From NCBI GenBank assembly GCA_031549535.1, contig JAVBPP010000119.1, positions 1 to 8,269 of the forward strand: 8,269 nt of DNA, given 5' to 3'. Position numbers and translations under genes: made by a program. Under the pieces are notes generated by a model, which was not told the origin of the DNA, made no database searches, and saw only the letters and a list, made by a program, of their open reading frames with translations. Each line of letters opens with the position of its first letter. Position 1 is the first letter of the stretch. This document shows positions 1-5,737 of this stretch, one piece after another. This DNA comes from JAVBPP01 sp031549535 (GTDB lineage: Bacteria; Bacillota; Clostridia; Oscillospirales; Acutalibacteraceae).

Positions 1-61
1 GACCTATCTCGTCTGATAGTTTCACTGCTTCTTCTTTAAAGTTGTTGTCATACTTTTGCAT
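1..61 (-). CDS. IS3-type transposase OrfA, N-terminal fragment (runs off left edge)
   Basis: The start codon is the ATG at 61-59, preceded by GAGG (74-71) with a 9-nt spacer. Only the first 20 residues are inside the window, and they include YDNNFKEEAVKLSDEIG. This matches the usual opening of IS3-family OrfA proteins (helix-turn-helix, Transposase_8 type), which commonly begin with a basic Tyr-Asp-x-x-Phe-Lys then Glu-Ala-Val-Lys-Leu. In that family OrfA binds the element ends and is fused to OrfB by frameshifting to give the active transposase. The reading frame sits in an AT-rich stretch unlike the GC-rich genes to the right, consistent with a mobile element. No IS3-type terminal inverted repeat could be identified upstream. 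The match rests on 20 residues only, so another HTH protein remains possible. Confidence 0.55.
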   Translation of the reverse strand, partial: MQKYDNNFKEEAVKLSDEIG

Positions 62-83
62 TTTCGCTTTCCTCACTTTTTTT

Positions 84-155
84 CTATTCTATCACTTCTT
101 TAGTGAGTTTTGCGACTCTATTTTTATTGTAATACTCCAAAATACCAAACGGCAT
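84..155 (-). pseudogene. Possible coding remnant ending just before the OrfA start
   Basis: A minus-strand frame ends with a TAG at 86-84, 22 nt before the OrfA ATG. Its last residues read GILEYYNKNRVAKLTKEVIE and lie in AT-rich sequence. Upstream the frame runs into the palindromic repeat block, where the translation is clearly not protein-like. The Tyr-Tyr-Asn-x-x-Arg pattern is reminiscent of the Glu-Tyr-Tyr-Asn-Asn-x-Arg segment near the C-terminus of IS3-family OrfB transposases, but the remainder does not follow that family. It may be the truncated 3' end of a gene cut by the repeat block, or chance. No Shine-Dalgarno site supports the internal ATG at 155. Confidence 0.2.
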
Positions 156-168
156 CCCACCGGAATGT

Positions 169-250
169 GGACGCGCAATGCGCGCCCCTACGCAGGGCAA
201 CCCTCTTACCAGAAACCGGCATCTTTGTAGGGACGCACTGTGTGCGTCCG
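169..250. repeat. Paired palindromic element, copy A
   Basis: Two hairpin units face each other across a 35-nt spacer. The left unit (169-191) has GGACGCGC and GCGCGCCC arms followed by CTAC. The right unit (227-250) starts GTAGG and has a perfect 8-bp stem, GGACGCAC against GTGCGTCC, with a 3-nt loop. The spacer contains GCAACCC and CGGCAT, which recur in copy B. Confidence 0.65.
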
Positions 251-345
251 ATGCCGTGCTCATCCGTGAAAACCCTTGGCCAATAAGCAAGCGCACCGTC
301 CCCCGGTTATTTTTTCTCAGCGCTTTGGCCGCGGGGAACCAGCGT

Positions 346-420
346 CGGACGCACACAGTGCGTCCCTACGGATGCAACCCGAACGGCATATCGCGTAGGG
401 TGCGCACACCGGGCGCCCCG
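346..420. repeat. Paired palindromic element, copy B
   Basis: The left unit (346-369) is the exact reverse complement of the right unit of copy A. The right unit starts with GTAGGGTGCGC at 395 and is degenerate, with an imperfect GCGC/GCGCCC stem ending near 420. The 25-nt spacer between them again contains GCAACCC and CGGCAT. Copies A and B lie 95 nt apart. Confidence 0.55.
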
Positions 421-499
421 CCGTTTCCGGTGGGAGGCCGTCCGACGCCCCGTATATTTCGCAATCACCTAATACTATTGCTGACAACGGTTGTGTGCC

Positions 500-1177
500 T
501 TATCGCCGGTTTGCTTTCCCTGCCGGGCAAACCTTCATGCACACGCCGCAGACCGCGCCGCGTCCGATATCCTGCGCGTTTGCCTTCATATGGCGGCTGC
601 ATTTCTCCGGATCAAACATCGCTTCGCGCGGGGTATCATGCGTCCAAACAGCACCGGTCAGTGCGCCGGCCGGGCAGGCTCTGACGCAGGCATTGCAAGC
701 GATACAGGGCGCCGCTTCCCGCGCGGTTGTTTCCAGCGGGCAGTCCGTAAACAGCGTGCCCAGGCGCACACGGCAGCCATAGTCCCGGTGCAAAAACAAC
801 GTGTGTTTGCCGATGGTTCCCAAACCCGAAAGGCAGGCAGCTTTTTTATGGGAATAGCGGCCATGATAATGCCAGCCATCGTCATTGATGGTCTGTGACG
901 CGGCAATGGGGATGTAGCGGTAGCCCTTTTCCTGCAAAAACAGCCCTGCGTCCAGCAGGATGCTGTCTATTTTTGTGTTGACGCTGCGGTAGTGATGGAA
1001 ATAGCTGTGGGTGGGCAACTGTGTAATTTCCTCCACAATCGCGTCCGAAAGGCGCAGCACAATGCTCACGGCATAGCGCAATTCCGGCGGATTTGCATCC
1101 GGAACGGCGGCATACCCCACATCCGAGACGCCTTTATCCAACAAAAAGCGGGTCAATTCCTCTTGTATCGGATTCAT
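500..1177 (-). CDS. Short epoxyqueuosine reductase-like 4Fe-4S protein
   Basis: The 225-residue product resembles the central and iron-sulfur part of QueG, the cobalamin-dependent reductase that makes queuosine in tRNA. The stretch HKKAACLSGLGTIGKHTLFL (110-129), followed by YGCRVRLGTLFTDCPLE, matches the conserved QueG-type core. Two 4Fe-4S motifs follow: C158-x2-C161-x2-C164-x3-C168-P and C210-x2-C213-x3-C217-P. The chain ends just after the second motif. The HEAT-repeat tail of full QueG (roughly 350 or more residues) is absent, so this is a short paralog and true tRNA activity is doubtful. The ATG overlaps the stop of the PPC-domain gene by 4 nt (ATGA). There is no strong Shine-Dalgarno site, so translation is probably coupled. 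It is likely a cytosolic redox protein of unknown substrate. Confidence 0.8.
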   Translation of the reverse strand: MNPIQEELTRFLLDKGVSDVGYAAVPDANPPELRYAVSIVLRLSDAIVEEITQLPTHSYFHHYRSVNTKIDSILLDAGLFLQEKGYRYIPIAASQTINDDGWHYHGRYSHKKAACLSGLGTIGKHTLFLHRDYGCRVRLGTLFTDCPLETTAREAAPCIACNACVRACPAGALTGAVWTHDTPREAMFDPEKCSRHMKANAQDIGRGAVCGVCMKVCPAGKANRR

Positions 1178-1593
1178 AGCTCAAAAATATTCAGCCCGGT
1201 CTGTTCGCAGACACGGCGGCCGACTTCCCCCTCATAGCATGTGACGACCATTTCACAGGTTGCGCTGACAACGGCCTGGGTCAAATGCCCGCCGCGCACC
1301 GTGCAGGAAAGATCCGAAAAGCTGGCGTGTGTGTGGATATAGACCTCGCCCTCCTTACGGGAGATATTGCCCATGAGGGAGACAATCTCGAGCGGCCCCT
1401 CCAGGCGGGTGGAATAGTATTTCCGTTCCGCCACATTGTAAAGCCCCGTCACCGCATGGCTGACCGCACCGATGGCATTGACGCTACCCAGGCGGATATC
1501 CTCCTGCTTACACAACTGCGTTAGGCAGGTTATGACCTCCTCACCGATTTCCAGACGCACGAAATAGACGTTTTCTGTTTTGTAGTATTGCAT
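1174..1593 (-). CDS. PPC/DUF296-domain protein
   Basis: The 139-residue protein consists of a single PPC domain (plants and prokaryotes conserved, DUF296). Visible hallmarks are NAIGAVSHAVTGLY (39-52), VYIHTHASFSD (84-94) with H87 and H89, and the following GGHL (101-104). In this family the clustered histidines bind a metal ion, usually in a trimer. Bacterial members are annotated as DNA-binding, but this is poorly established. The start ATG at 1593 has a good GGAGG (1605-1601) with 7-nt spacing. Its stop overlaps the start of the iron-sulfur protein gene by 4 nt, so the two are very likely made together. A 155-nt gap with a palindromic element separates this pair from the upstream oxidoreductase gene, so the pair may have its own promoter. 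The exact role is unknown. Confidence 0.82.
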   Translation of the reverse strand: MQYYKTENVYFVRLEIGEEVITCLTQLCKQEDIRLGSVNAIGAVSHAVTGLYNVAERKYYSTRLEGPLEIVSLMGNISRKEGEVYIHTHASFSDLSCTVRGGHLTQAVVSATCEMVVTCYEGEVGRRVCEQTGLNIFEL

Positions 1594-1748
1594 AGTCGAC
1601 CCTCCGTAATTTGCATTTAATAGACAATTGCGAAAATCCCGGACGCGCCATGCGCGCCCCTACATGTCGTGGTGCAGCTTCTTGGTATGCGCATATGCCG
1701 TAGGGGCGGCCATCGGCCGTCCGCGGCTTTTGGCAAGCAGCCGCCGTG
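1594..1748. other. Intergenic leader with palindrome pair
   Basis: This gap separates the oxidoreductase gene from the PPC-domain gene. It holds the palindrome pair at 1640-1723 and a possible hairpin at 1723-1744 (GCGGCT/AGCCGC, 10-nt loop). No T-run follows on either strand, so it is not a normal intrinsic terminator. The AT-rich segment 1606-1640 just upstream of the PPC gene could carry its promoter. I could not pick out convincing -35 and -10 boxes. Confidence 0.4.
1640..1723. repeat. Paired palindromic element, copy C
   Basis: Same layout as copy A. The left unit (1640-1663) has GGACGCGC/GCGCGCCC arms followed by CTAC. After a 36-nt spacer comes a right unit (1700-1723) starting GTAGGGGCGG with a GGCC/GGCC stem. 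The left unit differs from that of copy A at a single loop position across the shared 23 nt. The 17-nt end repeats seen around copies A and B are not present here. Confidence 0.6.
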
Positions 1749-2741
1749 TCATACCACATACCCCGGGAACACAATGCCGCTCTGGCGGCGCATTTCGCGC
1801 ATGCATTCGCTCGCCTGCAGAGCAATCGTATCGCACTGCTTATAGTGCGCGGCGTATTGTTCCGGCTGCGTGATGAAGGCATAAAAATCCTTTGCCTCGT
1901 TCGCCATGAGCTGTTCACGGGAGGTTGCGCCGTGGATTTCTTCCCGCGTGCCGTCCGTGTGGTGCAGTACGATATCGGTCAGTTGGGAGATGGACTGCAG
2001 GGTAATCGTCCCCTTTTCGCCGAAAATCTGAGAGCCGCAGCGATCCTGTCCCAGTTTGGAATAGGTAAAGGTTACCAGTTTGTCCCCGTAATCCCAAAAT
2101 GCGCCTCCTCCCGCGTCAATACCGTTATCCAACAGCGTTGCCACCGCAGTTATTTTTTTCGGCTTCCCCCACAAATACAAGGCGGGGTAGACGCAGTAGA
2201 TACCCAAATCCATCAGACAGCCTGTCGCCATGGCGGGATTAAAAATGTTGGGCAGCTCCCCACTGTAAAGGGCAAACGCCTTCGATGAGAGCTGGGAAAA
2301 ATCAAAGCGCGCGCAAAGGATTTTTCCAATTTTCCCCATTGCATCCTCCAACAAAAAGCGGGTGGGATTGTGCATGAACATGAGCGCTTCCAGGTACACA
2401 AGCCCTTTTTCTTTGGCGAGCGCGGAGAGCTCGGCATATTCCTCCGGCAAAACGGTGATGGGCTTTTCACAGATGACATGCTTGCCCGCAAGCAGCATCT
2501 GCTTGCTGTGCGCATAGTGCAGCATATTCGGGCTGCCGATATAAACCGCCTGGGCATCACTGGCGGCGAGGGCATCCAAATCCGTATACACACAATTACA
2601 GCCGACATCCGCGGCAAACCGGTCCCCGCTTTCTTTGCTGCGGGAATACACTGCGGACAGTTCCCAATCCCCGGTCAGCTTACAGCCGTCAATATACGAT
2701 TTCGTGATCCAGCTTGTGCCTATAGTTGCGTAACGGAACAT
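1749..2741 (-). CDS. Gfo/Idh/MocA family NAD(P)-dependent oxidoreductase
   Basis: Product of 330 residues with the two-domain layout of this family. An N-terminal Rossmann fold begins MFRYATIGTSWIT (1-13), in a slightly atypical nucleotide-binding glycine context. The signature Glu-Lys-Pro (92-94) follows, where the lysine normally contacts cofactor and substrate. The C-terminal domain contains GCLMDLGIY (174-182), with D178 and Y182 near the usual active-site position. Members oxidise or reduce sugars, inositols or related cyclic polyols; the substrate here is unknown. The ATG at 2741 is chosen over an in-frame GTG at 2750 because AAAGGG (2755-2750) sits 8 nt before the ATG and overlaps the GTG. 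The gene starts 16 nt after the kinase stop, consistent with one operon. Confidence 0.88.
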   Translation of the reverse strand: MFRYATIGTSWITKSYIDGCKLTGDWELSAVYSRSKESGDRFAADVGCNCVYTDLDALAASDAQAVYIGSPNMLHYAHSKQMLLAGKHVICEKPITVLPEEYAELSALAKEKGLVYLEALMFMHNPTRFLLEDAMGKIGKILCARFDFSQLSSKAFALYSGELPNIFNPAMATGCLMDLGIYCVYPALYLWGKPKKITAVATLLDNGIDAGGGAFWDYGDKLVTFTYSKLGQDRCGSQIFGEKGTITLQSISQLTDIVLHHTDGTREEIHGATSREQLMANEAKDFYAFITQPEQYAAHYKQCDTIALQASECMREMRRQSGIVFPGYVV

Positions 2742-2749
2742 ACACAACA

Positions 2750-2755
2750 CCCTTT
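2750..2755 (-). promoter_or_regulatory. Ribosome binding site deciding the oxidoreductase start
   Basis: AAAGGG with an 8-nt spacer to the ATG at 2741. It overlaps the alternative GTG at 2750, which rules that start out. Confidence 0.6.
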
Positions 2756-2757
2756 CT

Positions 2758-3666
2758 CTACTTCAAGTACCAGGTCGGTACCGAATTTTTCATACTGTCA
2801 AACCAACACAGAATATTGCCAATCATGTGATAGGCGAAATCAATTTCCTCCTGCCCGAAACGAAGGGACCAGGGCAGGGCATGTATATTGGCCGCCGCCA
2901 GATAAAAAGATAACAACTCCCAAAACTCCGCCGGCGGTTCCCCGCCGAAATAGCCGTGCACCTGCCCCGTGGCAAACTGTGCGCTCACATCCGCGCTGAA
3001 CATGATGGATCCAAACGCGGCATACGGGTCGCTGACCCCGCAACGCTGAAAATCAATGACATACAATTCTTTTTCTGGTGAAAGCACAAGATTGCCCACA
3101 TGAAAATCCCCATGCGTCAAGCAGCTGGGACGGCACCGGAGGAGGTGGCGATGTTCTTGCACATAACGGATAAGCAGGGTGTCCCCGTCAAATGTCATGC
3201 CGCAGTTTTTGTAACTCTCGATGTACCCGTCTATCCGTTCCCCACGCGCTTTTGACCATTTCAGGTCTTTTGCAACCGAATCCAGGCTATGTATCCGCCT
3301 CAAAATTTCTCCCGCTTTTAATCCAATTTCGTATTGCTCGCTTTCCGGCAGCGTCGGTAATACTGTTTTTGCGTCCTCGCCCTCGCACCAGCTCAAGAGC
3401 GTATACACTTGTTTGCCGCCGTTGCAGGTTCCCATCGCAAGGGGTTGCGACATACGGATACCCAAGGCCGCAATGCGTTTCATGGTTTTAAACTCGTTCT
3501 TTTTCCGTTTATACTCTGATTGTTCCGCAATGCGCAGCAGACGTTTTTCTCGCTCGGTGGTTTCAATATAATACTTTTTATCGTTCGACCAGCCCTTGTT
3601 GATGGGTTCAATTTTTACAAAGGTATCAAATCCGGGCATGTCATAAAATGTAGCATACTTTTCCAT
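2758..3666 (-). CDS. APH-family small-molecule phosphotransferase
   Basis: Product of 302 residues with the aminoglycoside phosphotransferase/choline kinase fold. The nucleotide-loop region is NKGWSNDKKYYIE (24-36), followed by LLRI (43-46). The catalytic motif is HGDFHVGN (185-192), with D187 as the expected base and N192 as a metal ligand. The second metal motif is IDF (204-206), with D205. These enzymes transfer the ATP gamma-phosphate to a hydroxyl group. Related proteins act on aminoglycosides, choline, homoserine or sugars, so drug resistance should not be assumed. The ATG at 3666 is preferred over a TTG at 3672 because GAGGA (3678-3674) sits 7 nt before the ATG. The gene begins 10 nt after the acetyltransferase stop, and its Shine-Dalgarno overlaps that stop codon, suggesting coupled translation. 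Confidence 0.85.
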   Translation of the reverse strand: MEKYATFYDMPGFDTFVKIEPINKGWSNDKKYYIETTEREKRLLRIAEQSEYKRKKNEFKTMKRIAALGIRMSQPLAMGTCNGGKQVYTLLSWCEGEDAKTVLPTLPESEQYEIGLKAGEILRRIHSLDSVAKDLKWSKARGERIDGYIESYKNCGMTFDGDTLLIRYVQEHRHLLRCRPSCLTHGDFHVGNLVLSPEKELYVIDFQRCGVSDPYAAFGSIMFSADVSAQFATGQVHGYFGGEPPAEFWELLSFYLAAANIHALPWSLRFGQEEIDFAYHMIGNILCWFDSMKNSVPTWYLK

Positions 3667-3673
3667 CAGCAAA

Positions 3674-3678
3674 TCCTC
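3674..3678 (-). promoter_or_regulatory. Ribosome binding site overlapping the upstream stop codon
   Basis: GAGGA overlaps the TGA (3679-3677) of the acetyltransferase gene and lies 7 nt before the kinase ATG. It is only 1 nt from the alternative TTG at 3672, which is therefore unlikely to be used. Confidence 0.6.
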
Positions 3679-4240
3679 ATGTTAGCTCCAGCCCCATCAC
3701 AACGCCGACGGGGAGCACCAGTTCCTCTTTAAACCCGTACTTTTTATAAAAATTCCGTCCCTTTTGATTGCCCTCGCCCACGACGAGCATCACGCCCTTT
3801 ACGCCTTTTTTACGCAGATGCGCCGTGAGGGTGTCCATTAGCTTGCTGCCTAATCCCTGGCGCTGGTAGTCGTCCAGAATATCGATGTGCAGATGCGCGG
3901 GATATTTTTTGGAATACCACATCGGTAAAAATGCCGAACCGCGGCACTCCGCCTGTTTGGAAAAGCCCAGCCCTTTCACCCGCGGCACATACTCCTTCAA
4001 AAAGCGCCCGCGATAGCGCCAATAGTTCTCCGCACAGAAAATATACCCCACCGCCTCGTCATGTTCATCCGCAACAACGAAGCAGTTATTCGGTTCCCTC
4101 TCAATGTAATAATCACAATAGGTGGCAAGCAGCTGGGTTTTTTCGGGGCTTTCCACCCGCGCGGCGGCGGGGCCGGTATGCATGCAGACCATCTGCACGC
4201 GCTGCTTATCTGTTTGCCGGTAAGGTCTGATGGTTGTCAT
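3677..4240 (-). CDS. GNAT family N-acetyltransferase
   Basis: Product of 187 residues. It starts TTIRPYRQTD, the usual first strand of GNAT folds. HLHIDIL (116-122) precedes the acetyl-CoA pyrophosphate loop RQGLG (127-131), and the chain ends with the typical FYKKYGF segment (164-170). The pattern is the common bacterial type that transfers acetyl from acetyl-CoA to an amine. The segment around HLHIDILDDYQRQGLG also recalls acetyltransferase domains found beside sugar-related enzymes. The acceptor cannot be read from sequence. The ATG at 4240 has GAGGAG (4253-4248) 7 nt upstream, so an upstream in-frame TTG at 4255 is rejected. The start lies 21 nt after the uxaA stop, which places it in the same likely transcript. 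Confidence 0.88.
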   Translation of the reverse strand: MTTIRPYRQTDKQRVQMVCMHTGPAAARVESPEKTQLLATYCDYYIEREPNNCFVVADEHDEAVGYIFCAENYWRYRGRFLKEYVPRVKGLGFSKQAECRGSAFLPMWYSKKYPAHLHIDILDDYQRQGLGSKLMDTLTAHLRKKGVKGVMLVVGEGNQKGRNFYKKYGFKEELVLPVGVVMGLELT

Positions 4241-4247
4241 CTTTTTT

Positions 4248-4253
4248 CTCCTC
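4248..4253 (-). promoter_or_regulatory. Ribosome binding site deciding the acetyltransferase start
   Basis: GAGGAG lies 7 nt before the ATG at 4240 and inside the only upstream in-frame extension, excluding the TTG at 4255. Confidence 0.65.
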
Positions 4254-4261
4254 AATTTAAA

Positions 4262-5737
4262 TTATAGCGTTACGCCATTTTTGAAAATGGCAATCTCTTG
4301 ATAGGCGTTATCCTCGTTTTTTGCGTGTTTGCCGGAGGCGATTTCCAACAGAAGTGTGAGCAGCTCCCCGGCGGCTTCGTCCATCGTTTTGCCCGCAAGG
4401 ATTTCCCCCGCATCATAGTCAATCCAACCCGGCTTGCTCTGCGCGAGGGCGGAGTTGGAAGAAAGCTTAATGGTCGGCACAGGCGCACCCAGAGGCGTAC
4501 CGCGCCCGGTGGTAAAGACGATGATATGCGCACCGGAGGCGACCAAATTCGTGCAGGAAACAATATCGTTCCCCGGTCCTGTGAGCAAATTCAGACCGGG
4601 CATCCGGCATGGCTGGGCATAGGATAGTACATCCGTCACAACCGCCGTGCCGCCCTTTTGAATGCAGCCCAGGGATTTTTCCTCCAGCGTGGTAATGCCG
4701 CCCGCCTTGTTGCCGGGGGAGGGGTTGTCATACACCACCTGATTATGGTGGGTATAGTAGTCCTTAAATTCTTCCACCATGGAAACAATGCCGTCAAACA
4801 CCGCCTTGTTTTCCGCCCGCTCCATGAGCACGGTTTCCGCGCCGAACATCTCCGGCACTTCCGTTAAAATTGCCCGCGCACCGATGGCACAAAGCCGGTC
4901 GGTCAGCCTGCCGCACAGAGGGTTAGCCGTGATGCCGGAAAACGCATCTGAGCCGCCGCATTTATAGCCGATCACCAGTTTTTCCGCCGGGATGCGTACG
5001 CGCTCCCGCTTGGCGGCATTTGCAGCGAGCTCGCGCAGAATCGCAAGCCCCTGGGCAAGCTCGTCCCCGCTCTGCTGTGTCACCAGCGTGCGAATCCGCG
5101 CTGTGTCGTAATCCCCCAGCAGCGGCAGAAAAACCTCCAAATTGTTGTTCTCACAGCCCAGACTTACCAGCAATACCCCCGCCGCATTCGGGTGGCGTGC
5201 GAGTGCCGCGAGCAAAGCCTGCGTGTTTTCCTGATCCTCACCCATCTGCGAGCAGCCATAGGGGTGGGGGAAGGCGAGAAAGCGTGTTTCCGCTGTGGCA
5301 TACAGGTTATTCGCTTTCGCGGCAAGTTGATCCGCCGTTTTGTTGACACAGCCGACCGTCGGCAAAATCCAAATATCATTGCGAATACCCACCGTTCCGT
5401 CCGCATGTTCATAGCCGTCAAACCAGATTTTTTCACCCGATGCAAACTCCGCCCGTTCCGTCGCCCCGGGGTAGCAATAGTGCTGCGTTGCAGACAGCTT
5501 GGTTTCCACATTATGGGTATGCACATGCTCCCCCGCCGCAATACCGCACAGGGCGCGGCCGATGGGGTAACCATATTTGATCACATCCTCCCCGGCGGCA
5601 ATATCCCGCAGGGCAAGCTTGTGGCCAAAGGGAATCTCCTGCCGCGCGGTAACGGCCGCGAGGCTCTCCCCTTGTTGCAGCGGAACAGCGGCAACCGCCA
5701 CGTTATCCCGCGGATGGATTTGAATCAGTTTTTGCAT
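4262..5737 (-). CDS. uxaA: Altronate dehydratase
   Basis: Product of 491 residues, close to the length of known UxaA proteins. It dehydrates D-altronate to 2-dehydro-3-deoxy-D-gluconate in the cytosolic galacturonate pathway. The N-terminal SAF domain covers about residues 5-78 and ends with HVHTHN (71-76). The large C-terminal altronase domain shows WILPTVGCVN (123-132), FPHPYGCSQMGED (156-168), GYKCGGSDAFSG (257-268) and FTTGRGTPLGAP (408-419). The family also includes galactarate dehydratase (GarD), but the adjacent uxaB favours altronate. The frame is open further upstream to 5899, but that part overlaps uxaB and reads as low-complexity, non-family sequence. The ATG at 5737 gives the family N-terminus. 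It overlaps the 3' end of uxaB by 13 nt. The nearest GGGAGG (5756-5751) is 13 nt away, so translational coupling is likely. Confidence 0.93.
   Translation of the reverse strand: MQKLIQIHPRDNVAVAAVPLQQGESLAAVTARQEIPFGHKLALRDIAAGEDVIKYGYPIGRALCGIAAGEHVHTHNVETKLSATQHYCYPGATERAEFASGEKIWFDGYEHADGTVGIRNDIWILPTVGCVNKTADQLAAKANNLYATAETRFLAFPHPYGCSQMGEDQENTQALLAALARHPNAAGVLLVSLGCENNNLEVFLPLLGDYDTARIRTLVTQQSGDELAQGLAILRELAANAAKRERVRIPAEKLVIGYKCGGSDAFSGITANPLCGRLTDRLCAIGARAILTEVPEMFGAETVLMERAENKAVFDGIVSMVEEFKDYYTHHNQVVYDNPSPGNKAGGITTLEEKSLGCIQKGGTAVVTDVLSYAQPCRMPGLNLLTGPGNDIVSCTNLVASGAHIIVFTTGRGTPLGAPVPTIKLSSNSALAQSKPGWIDYDAGEILAGKTMDEAAGELLTLLLEIASGKHAKNEDNAYQEIAIFKNGVTL

Larger units (their letters stand above)
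149..441. mobile_element. MITE-like block with terminal inverted repeats
   Basis: Bases 149-165 and 425-441 are inverted repeats of each other, matching at 16 of 17 positions (only 154 against 436 differs). Between them are four palindromic units carrying GTAGGG on one side: 169-191, 227-250, 346-369 and 395 to about 420. The second and third are exact reverse complements over 24 nt. The block is GC-rich and abuts AT-rich sequence at its left border. It contains no protein-like frame, so it resembles a non-autonomous miniature element. No target-site duplication was seen at the borders. The alternative is a chance cluster of dispersed palindromes, but the end repeats argue against that. Confidence 0.5.

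Noticed and set aside
84..356. Minus-strand 90-codon frame as a full gene
   Set aside because: Most of it is translated palindromic repeat. Only the last ~20 residues look possibly protein-like, so only that tail was listed as a remnant.
484..494. Short hairpin (ACAAC/GTTGT) just after the iron-sulfur protein stop
   Set aside because: The stem is 5 bp with a 1-nt centre and no T-run, so it is too weak to call a terminator.
178..684. Plus-strand open frame of 168 codons
   Set aside because: It crosses the palindromic block and the antisense of the iron-sulfur protein gene. The translation is rich in Arg/Pro with no domain pattern, as expected of GC-rich shadow frames.
1723..1744. Intrinsic terminator after the oxidoreductase gene
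   Set aside because: A 6-bp hairpin is possible but has no T-run on either strand and a 10-nt loop.
1541..1918. Minus-strand 125-codon frame spanning the 1594-1748 gap
   Set aside because: It overlaps the ends of two well-supported genes in another frame, and its middle is translated palindromic repeat.
2758..3666. Aminoglycoside resistance gene
   Set aside because: The fold is APH-type, but the catabolic context and the breadth of the family give no support for antibiotic modification.
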